Origin: an uncultured Clostridia bacterium
GTDB taxonomy: Bacteria > Bacillota > Clostridia > Oscillospirales > Oscillospiraceae
NCBI GenBank assembly: GCA_946184165.1
Contig: CAMHEN010000009.1
Span: 1-33,650, forward strand
Reading direction: 5' to 3'
DNA length: 33,650 nucleotides
The position numbers and the translations under genes were made by a program. Below the pieces are notes generated by a model, which saw only the letters and a list, made by a program, of their open reading frames with translations, was not told the origin of the DNA and made no database searches. The first letter of the stretch is position 1, and every line of letters starts with the position of its first letter. Of the stretch, positions 7,882 through 13,389 are shown piece after piece.

Positions 7882-8761
7882 GCTGCTGATCGTGGGCGCG
7901 GGCGCCGCGGGGCTTTCCGCAGCCGTATCCGCCTGGGACGCAGGCTGCCGGGATATCCGCATTGCAGACCGGGCGTCCGCTCCCGGCGGAGTGCTGCCCC
8001 AGTGCATACACCGGGGCTTTGGGCTTTCGACCTTCGGCGAGGAGCTTTCCGGTCCGTCGTATGCCGAACGGCTTCTTGCGGCACTTTCAAGTACCGGCGT
8101 GCATCTCTCTCTCGATACAGAGGTACTCTCCGTTTCTCACGACAAAACCGCGCTGTTATCACGCCGCGGCTGTGTAAGCCGTGTGCGTTTTGAGCGTCTG
8201 ATCCTCGCTTCCGGCTGCCGGGAAAAAACCATCGGCTCACTGCCTGTCTTCGGGACACGCCCTGCCGGGATCTTCACCGCGGGGCAGGCACAGGAGACGA
8301 TCAATCTTCGGCATCAGGATTTGGGCCGTGAGGTGCTGATCCTCGGCAGCGGAGATCTCGGCATGATCATGGCCCGCCGCTTCTCGCTGGAGGGAAAACA
8401 TGTGATCGCCGTTTTGGAGCAGGCGGCACATTACGGCGGCATGGCGAGAAACTACCATCGCTGCATGGAGATGTATCAGATCCCGCTGCGATGCCGCATG
8501 ACCGTACGGAAAATCCACGGACAGGGCCGTATTTCCGGTGTGACTGCCGTACATCTGGACAGCGGTGAGCAGGAGTATATCGCCTGCGACACCCTTGTCA
8601 CGGCGCTGGGCCTGATCCCGGAGAGAGCGCTTGTACAGGGTCTGGAGGCTTCCCCCTGGCTCAGCCTCGCGGGCAACTGCTGCCGGGTGTACGATATCGT
8701 GGATTCCGCCGCTTCCCAGGCGCAGCGTATCGGGCATGAAGCCGGTACTTCACTTTTGTAA
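7868..8761 (+). CDS. FAD-dependent pyridine nucleotide-disulfide oxidoreductase family (partner of GlpA-like protein)
   Basis: ATG at 7868 in the frame of the 7505-8761 ORF; MEHVKLLIVGAGAAGLSAAVSAWDAG...GGVLPQCIHRGFGLSTFGEELSGPSYAERL; overlaps upstream gene by 14 bp. Confidence 0.9.
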   Translation: MEHVKLLIVGAGAAGLSAAVSAWDAGCRDIRIADRASAPGGVLPQCIHRGFGLSTFGEELSGPSYAERLLAALSSTGVHLSLDTEVLSVSHDKTALLSRRGCVSRVRFERLILASGCREKTIGSLPVFGTRPAGIFTAGQAQETINLRHQDLGREVLILGSGDLGMIMARRFSLEGKHVIAVLEQAAHYGGMARNYHRCMEMYQIPLRCRMTVRKIHGQGRISGVTAVHLDSGEQEYIACDTLVTALGLIPERALVQGLEASPWLSLAGNCCRVYDIVDSAASQAQRIGHEAGTSLL

Positions 8762-8806
8762 ACATACGGGTTTATCTGTATGATCAAAGAATAAGGAGAA
8801 ATCATT

Positions 8807-9019
8807 ATGAAGCTCAGCGCAAGAAATCAGTTCAAGGGCACCGTCACAGAGATTCAGGAGGGCGCGGTCAACGGGATCGTAAAGCTGGATATCGGCGGCG
8901 GGAACATCATCAGTTCCGTCATCACCATGGCCTCGATCCGTGAGCTCGGCCTGCAGGTCGGCGGCACAGCTTATGCCGTCATCAAGGCCAGCAACGTCAT
9001 GATCGGCGTGGACGAGTGA
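8807..9019 (+). CDS. Mop/TOBE-domain molybdenum-pterin/oxyanion-binding protein (molbindin)
   Basis: MKLSARNQFKGTVTEIQEGAVNGIVKLDIGGGNIISSVITMASIRELGLQVGGTAYAVIKASNVMIGVDE is a classic Mop domain; AAGGAG RBS. Confidence 0.95.
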   Translation: MKLSARNQFKGTVTEIQEGAVNGIVKLDIGGGNIISSVITMASIRELGLQVGGTAYAVIKASNVMIGVDE

Positions 9020-9028
9020 ACAAAAATC

Positions 9029-9059
9029 GCGGGCTACAGCGAAATAAGCTGCAGCCCGC
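9029..9059. terminator. Probable bidirectional hairpin terminator between mop and convergent orphan ORF
   Basis: GCGGGCTACAGC-gaaataa-GCTGCAGCCCGC followed by TTTT on plus, preceded by AAAAA (T-run on minus). Confidence 0.75.
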
Positions 9060-9063
9060 AGTT

Positions 9064-9318
9064 TTATCCTCCCGCGGAGATGAAGCGCAGGACAAAGCGA
9101 TGATGGAACAATTGTGTCTCCCTGTCGCCGCCTTCAAAGACAAGCCGTGTCTGCGGGAAGGCAAATGATCCGAGAATACGCGGCGGCAAAGAGGTCAGGC
9201 TGATCGTGACGCTTCCGTCGGAATAGCGGTCAGACCCTGTTATGTACAGTTTTTCCTCTTCAAGCAGGTATTCCCGTATCCGCTCCGGGGCGATCCCCCA
9301 AATCTCGCAGATCCTCAT
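9064..9318 (-). CDS. Hypothetical protein (84 aa), orphan within the tungsten locus
   Basis: MRICEIWGIAPERIREYLLEEEKLYITGSDRYSDGSVTISLTSLPPRILGSFAFPQTRLVFEGGDRETQLFHHRFVLRFISAGG; GGGAGGAG RBS before ATG at 9318. Confidence 0.65.
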   Translation of the reverse strand: MRICEIWGIAPERIREYLLEEEKLYITGSDRYSDGSVTISLTSLPPRILGSFAFPQTRLVFEGGDRETQLFHHRFVLRFISAGG

Positions 9319-9381
9319 GGTCTCCTCCCGCAGTATTATTGTCACCTATCATATACCGGCCGGGGCAAATTGCCCAGTAAG

Positions 9382-9421
9382 TTTTTCATGCTGTTTCATT
9401 CAATTTCGTGCTGTTTGGCAC
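9382..9421 (+). promoter_or_regulatory. 10-bp phased repeats TTTTTCATGC|TGTTTCATTC|AATTTCGTGC|TGTTTGGCAC upstream of tupA, candidate operator
   Basis: Two TTTC(A/G)TGCTGTTT units exactly 20 bp apart; CGTGCTGTTTGGCA (9407-9420) matches the AOR upstream motif 13/14. Confidence 0.5.
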
Positions 9422-9440
9422 AATCCGTTTTCGCACATGA

Positions 9441-9469
9441 TTGAATAAGCAAAAGAACAATGCTAAACT
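9441..9469 (+). promoter_or_regulatory. Candidate tupA promoter
   Basis: TTGAAT (9441-9446), 17-bp spacer, TAAACT (9464-9469). Confidence 0.5.
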
Positions 9470-9484
9470 GCATACAGTCGAATA

Positions 9485-9548
9485 CGCTTTCGGAAAGCGG
9501 TGGACGAGCCTCTTTTCCGGTGCGGAAGCGGCACGTTTTTCGTGCGCT
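9485..9548 (+). promoter_or_regulatory. Structured 5' leader of tupA (three consecutive hairpins)
   Basis: CGCTTTCGGAAAGCG; TTCCG-GTG-CGGAA; AGCGGCACG-TTTTT-CGTGCGCT. Confidence 0.4.
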
Positions 9549-9588
9549 CTGTCCGGGGAAGGGGAATTTTTTTATGGAGGAAACGCAT

Positions 9589-10551
9589 ATGAAAAAGTTT
9601 GTATCCCTGCTGATCGTTCTGCTCATGGTCCTCTCTCTGTCGGCTGTTCCCGCCTCGGCGGACGGTCTGGTTGTCGATACCTGCATCCTCAAGGAAGCGG
9701 ACGACGCCATGATCAACAACTACAGCCTGCTGGCCGTGAATCCCGAGGCTCCCTTCGTGGATGCGGACGGCAACGCGGTCAAGGATGTGGAACTTAACAC
9801 CGTCGGCGCCGCCGCGCTTATTAACTGGCTGCTCAGCGAGGAGGGTCAGGAGCTGGCCGCCAAGTACGGCTTTGAAGAGTACGGCGAATACCTGTTCTAT
9901 CTCAAGGACGGACGCCCCGTCTCCACCGCGGAGATCCCCGCAGCCACCGAGGAAACCAGGCTGGTCCGCCTTTCCACCACCACCTCTGTCAACGACTCCG
10001 GTCTGCTGGGTTACCTGTTGCCCATCTTTGAGGAGAAGTACGGTTACGAGGTCGAGGTTTATTCCGCCGGTACCGGCAAGTCTATCGCGAACGCAAAGAT
10101 GGGCAACGCCGATCTGATCCTGGTCCACTCCAAAAAGCAGGAGGAGGCTTTCATTGCCGACGGCTTCTCTTATGTGATCGACGGCATGGAAAATGAGCGC
10201 CTGAACTGGATGTACAATTTCTTCGTGCTCTGCGGCCCGTCTGCGGACCCCGCAGGCGTGAAGGACGCCGCTGACGTCAAGGCCGCCTTCAAAGCCATTG
10301 CCGACGGCAAGTACACCTTTATCTCCCGCGGTGACGGTTCCGGTACGCACACCAAGGAGCTGAGCCTGTGGCCGGAGGATCTGGGCATCACGGCTGAGGC
10401 TGAGAGCTTCAAGGACTACACCGACTGGTACATCTCCGCCAACACCGGCATGGGTGCCTGCCTCGTCATGGCCGAGCAGATGGGCGCTTACATCCTCACC
10501 GACAAGGCGACCTTCCTGACCTTTGTCGCCAATGATGGCGTCATGGGATAA
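9589..10551 (+). CDS. tupA: TupA-like tungstate-binding protein, apparently circularly permuted
   Basis: Signal peptide MKKFVSLLIVLLMVLSLSAVPASA; then DTCILKEADDAMINNYSLLAVNPEAP...WLLSEEGQELAAKYGFEEYGEYLF (normally C-terminal); then RLSTTTSVNDSGLLGYLLPIFEEKYG...SRGDGSGTHTKELSLW...MGAYILTDKATFL. GGAGG RBS upstream of ATG 9589. Confidence 0.88.
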   Translation: MKKFVSLLIVLLMVLSLSAVPASADGLVVDTCILKEADDAMINNYSLLAVNPEAPFVDADGNAVKDVELNTVGAAALINWLLSEEGQELAAKYGFEEYGEYLFYLKDGRPVSTAEIPAATEETRLVRLSTTTSVNDSGLLGYLLPIFEEKYGYEVEVYSAGTGKSIANAKMGNADLILVHSKKQEEAFIADGFSYVIDGMENERLNWMYNFFVLCGPSADPAGVKDAADVKAAFKAIADGKYTFISRGDGSGTHTKELSLWPEDLGITAEAESFKDYTDWYISANTGMGACLVMAEQMGAYILTDKATFLTFVANDGVMG

Positions 10552-10593
10552 TTGCGGAACCTTGATTTGAAAGCCAAGATAGGATACAATAAC

Positions 10594-10618
10594 AGCCGCG
10601 GAGTTTCTCTCCGCGGCT
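10594..10618 (+). terminator. Intra-operon hairpin between tupA and tupB (attenuator/processing site)
   Basis: AGCCGCGGAG-TTTCT-CTCCGCGGCT perfect 10-bp stem, weak T tract. Confidence 0.55.
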
Positions 10619-10641
10619 ATTCTTAAAAGGACTGTGCAGCT

Positions 10642-11328
10642 ATGGGTTCTTCTGTTCGTAAGGCGATCGAGCTGATCCTTTCGGCCGATCCTGAGCTTTT
10701 GAATATACTCTCGACCACAGCCAGGGTCTGTCTGACGAGTTCGGTCCTTGCCCTGCTCATCGGTGTGCCCGTGGGGATCCTGTTCGGAGCAGAGCGCTTC
10801 CCCGGCCGAAAGGTGCTGCTGGTGCTCAACCGCACGCTGATCGGCATGCCGCCGGTGGTCTGCGGCCTGCTGTTCTATATGCTTTTTTCGGGGGTCGGGC
10901 CTTTCCGGCATCTCCACTGGCTCTTCACGGTGAAGCTGATGATTCTGGCCCAGGTCGTCCTCATTACGCCCATTATCATCGGGGTCATGGAGACCTTTGT
11001 GGCAGATACCGCGCCCGCCCTGCGCGAGACTGCCAAGGGCCTCGGCTTCGGCCGGCTCAAAGAATACAGGCTTCTGATAAATGAATGCCTGTACTCGATT
11101 TTTTCCGCCTATCTGCTGAGCTTTGCGCGCGCGATCGCAGAAGTCGGCGCCGTGGCCATGGTCGGCGGCGCCATTGCCTGGAAAACCAATGTGATGACCA
11201 CCGCCATCATGATGTACACCAATCGCGGCAGCTTCACGCTGGGCATCGCCCTGGGACTTATTCTGCTGAGCCTCTCTCTGCTTGTGAACATTATACTCAG
11301 CGTGATGCAGGGGAGGCTGAGCCGATGA
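10642..11328 (+). CDS. tupB: Tungstate ABC transporter permease TupB
   Basis: Multi-TM; NRTLIGMPPVVCGLLFYMLFS, ALRETAKGLGF, SFARAIAEVGAVAMVGGAIAWKTNVMTTAI are TupB-like. Confidence 0.93.
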   Translation: MGSSVRKAIELILSADPELLNILSTTARVCLTSSVLALLIGVPVGILFGAERFPGRKVLLVLNRTLIGMPPVVCGLLFYMLFSGVGPFRHLHWLFTVKLMILAQVVLITPIIIGVMETFVADTAPALRETAKGLGFGRLKEYRLLINECLYSIFSAYLLSFARAIAEVGAVAMVGGAIAWKTNVMTTAIMMYTNRGSFTLGIALGLILLSLSLLVNIILSVMQGRLSR

Positions 11329-11978
11329 GGACGACGGCTTTTACCAAAACTTATAACAAACGCGTTGTGCTCTCCCTGCCGGAGCTTACGCTGCCGGAGG
11401 GAAACATCACGGCAGTCATCGGGTCAAACGGCAGTGGGAAATCCACATTTGCGAAGATCCTTGCCGGGACCGAACGCGCCGATGATAAAAGACCGATCCT
11501 GTACAATGCCTCCGTGGGCTATCTGCCGCAGAAGAGCTTCCCGTTTCGCATGAGTACGGAGAAAAACATCCTGCAGAACGGAAATGACCCTTTGCGTGCA
11601 AGGGCACTGATGAAGGAACTTGGAATCGACGCCCTTGCCGGGCAGAGCGCGAAAAAGCTCTCGGGAGGTGAGGCAGCCCGTATGGCGCTGTGTCGTATTC
11701 TGATGAAGCGTTATGACCTGCTGATTCTGGACGAGCCCGCCGCCGCCATGGATATGGAATCCACGCTTGCCGCGGAAAGACTGATCCGACAGTACTGTGC
11801 CGAGACCGGCTGCGCTGTTCTGCTCATCACGCACAGCATCGGCCAGGCGCGCAGGCTCTCCGATCAATTGCTTTTCCTTCAGGGCGGGAAACTGATCGAA
11901 CAGGGAGCAAGCGCACAGCTTTTGTCTGCACCGCAGTGCGAGGAAACAAAACGCTTTTTGGAATTCTATGGAAGGTAA
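11325..11978 (+). CDS. tupC: Tungstate ABC transporter ATP-binding protein TupC
   Basis: ATG 11325 overlaps tupB stop (ATGA); Walker A GSNGSGKST, signature LSGGEAARMALCRILM, Walker B LLILDEP. Confidence 0.93.
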   Translation: MRTTAFTKTYNKRVVLSLPELTLPEGNITAVIGSNGSGKSTFAKILAGTERADDKRPILYNASVGYLPQKSFPFRMSTEKNILQNGNDPLRARALMKELGIDALAGQSAKKLSGGEAARMALCRILMKRYDLLILDEPAAAMDMESTLAAERLIRQYCAETGCAVLLITHSIGQARRLSDQLLFLQGGKLIEQGASAQLLSAPQCEETKRFLEFYGR

Positions 11979-11996
11979 GTCATATCATGATATGAC
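11979..11996. repeat. Perfect 18-bp palindrome GTCATATCATGATATGAC directly after tupC stop
   Basis: Sequence equals its own reverse complement. Confidence 0.8.
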
Positions 11997-12124
11997 CGCA
12001 CATCGCGACTGATCCGGTGGAAGCGCACGATGCCGGAGAGCTTGGGGTGCTTTTCGCTTCCCCTGACAGACGCCTGCGCGTCCGGGCCCGCGGCGCCGTG
12101 AGCAAGTGCGAAGTATGAAAACGG

Positions 12125-12913
12125 ATGTCAAAACCGGAATTTGGATTGATCCTCTCCGGAATGCCGGATATATGGTGCCTTCATTTGTACGGATGCAGGG
12201 ACATCACCATCAGCGGGATCTTCGTCGATGCGGAGTATTCCCCAAAAGGCGGGCTGCGCGCCTATACCGACAACGATGACGGGATCGTGCTTGATTCCTG
12301 TGAAAACCCAGTAATTCAAGATTCCGTGATCCGCTGCCATGACGACTGCATTTCTGTCAAGTCCGGCAAAGGGGAATACGCCCGGCTTCATCCGCGTCTT
12401 TCCCGGAACATTCAGATCCACGGCTGTACCTTCCACCTGGGCAGCGGCATCGCCATCGGCAGCGAGATGTCCGGCGGGATTGAGGATGTTGAGATCCGGG
12501 GCTGCCGCTTTCTGGACACGTTCAGCCTGTTCTGCCTGAAAACCGCGCGCTCCAGAGGCGGGTATATTCGCAGGATCAGGCTCCGGGACTGTACGCTTGA
12601 GAGCCGGGACCCGGGGATCTTTTCCAATCGGAAGCACAAGGGTGTCGTTTATATGGACGCATCCTACAAGGAGAGCAACCCCGTCAATGTGGAAGATATC
12701 CCGATCCCGGAGGTTGCGGATATCCATATCTCTGACGTAAGCATCCATACGCTCGCCGAAAGAATGCTATATATCCACGGCCTGTACGAGAGACCGTTTC
12801 AAAATATCCTGCTTGAACGCATTTCCTCCAACTGCGCGGCGCCTGACGATATCGTGGATGCCGAAATCAGTGGAGATTATGCCCTTATACTAGAACCTCA
12901 TAAAAACCTTTAA
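12125..12913 (+). pseudogene. Glycoside hydrolase family 28 (polygalacturonase-like) remnant
   Basis: LHLYGCRDITISGI, TDNDDGIVLDSCENPVIQDSVIRCHDDCISVKSG, GSGIAIGSEMSGG, FCLKTARSRGG parallel GH28 motifs, but the N-terminus is missing, the usual GHGG is GSGI and RIKT is CLKT; no RBS; stop lies inside the downstream repeat. Confidence 0.65.
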
Positions 12914-13191
12914 TTTCTTAAAGGTTTTTATAGCACCGTAAGGTGCGTAGAGGTTCTGTATGAGACGCATTTTCAGCGCCTTTGCGCTGAAAATGCCGCG
13001 GGAACCGCGGCTTATCTGATTAAACACCCATGCGTCGCAATCCGCTCCACAACGCATGAAAGCTCATAACGCATGGGTGTTTTTCGCATCTGTTTCGGTT
13101 GCCGCGTGAGCGGCGAGAAACAGGCGCTTGGATCAATCTTTACTGTGGAAGCGGAGCTTTCACAGTAAATCTTTTAATCAGATAATAGTAT
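12887..13191 (+). repeat. Structured multi-hairpin repeat, copy A (305 bp, ends ATACTA...TAGTAT)
   Basis: First ~137 nt aligns with reverse complement of 19935-20093; stems ATAAAAACCTTTAA/TTAAAGGTTTTTAT, GCACC/GGTGC, GCATTTTCAGCGC/GCGCTGAAAATGC, GCCGCGG/CCGCGGC, TTATCTGATTAA/TTAATCAGATAA, plus a hairpin cassette absent from copy B. Confidence 0.85.
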
Positions 13192-13291
13192 TAGATACTG
13201 TTCACCGATATAAATGCTTCCTTGTATCGGTGAGGCATCGTGCTGAAGCACGCTGCCATTTTTGTGCCAAAAGGCATAAACGATAAAGAGT

Positions 13292-13331
13292 ACTCCCTGG
13301 CTCAGACGAATTGAGCCGGGGAGTCCGTTTT
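13292..13331. terminator. Hairpin terminator
   Basis: ACTCCCTGGCTCA-(7 nt)-TGAGCCGGGGAGT then CCGTTTTT. Confidence 0.7.
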
Positions 13332-13389
13332 TCCTCAGACGGCATATTTGCACAGGACAGGCCCTTGCTCGGGCAGTCTTGCAGAGGAT

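Noticed and set aside
9463-10917. 484-aa minus-strand ORF
   Set aside because: Antisense to tupA/tupB; no motif support.
12887-13191. CRISPR or IS element
   Set aside because: No regular repeat-spacer pattern and no transposase ORF; hairpin-rich repeat with covariation fits better.
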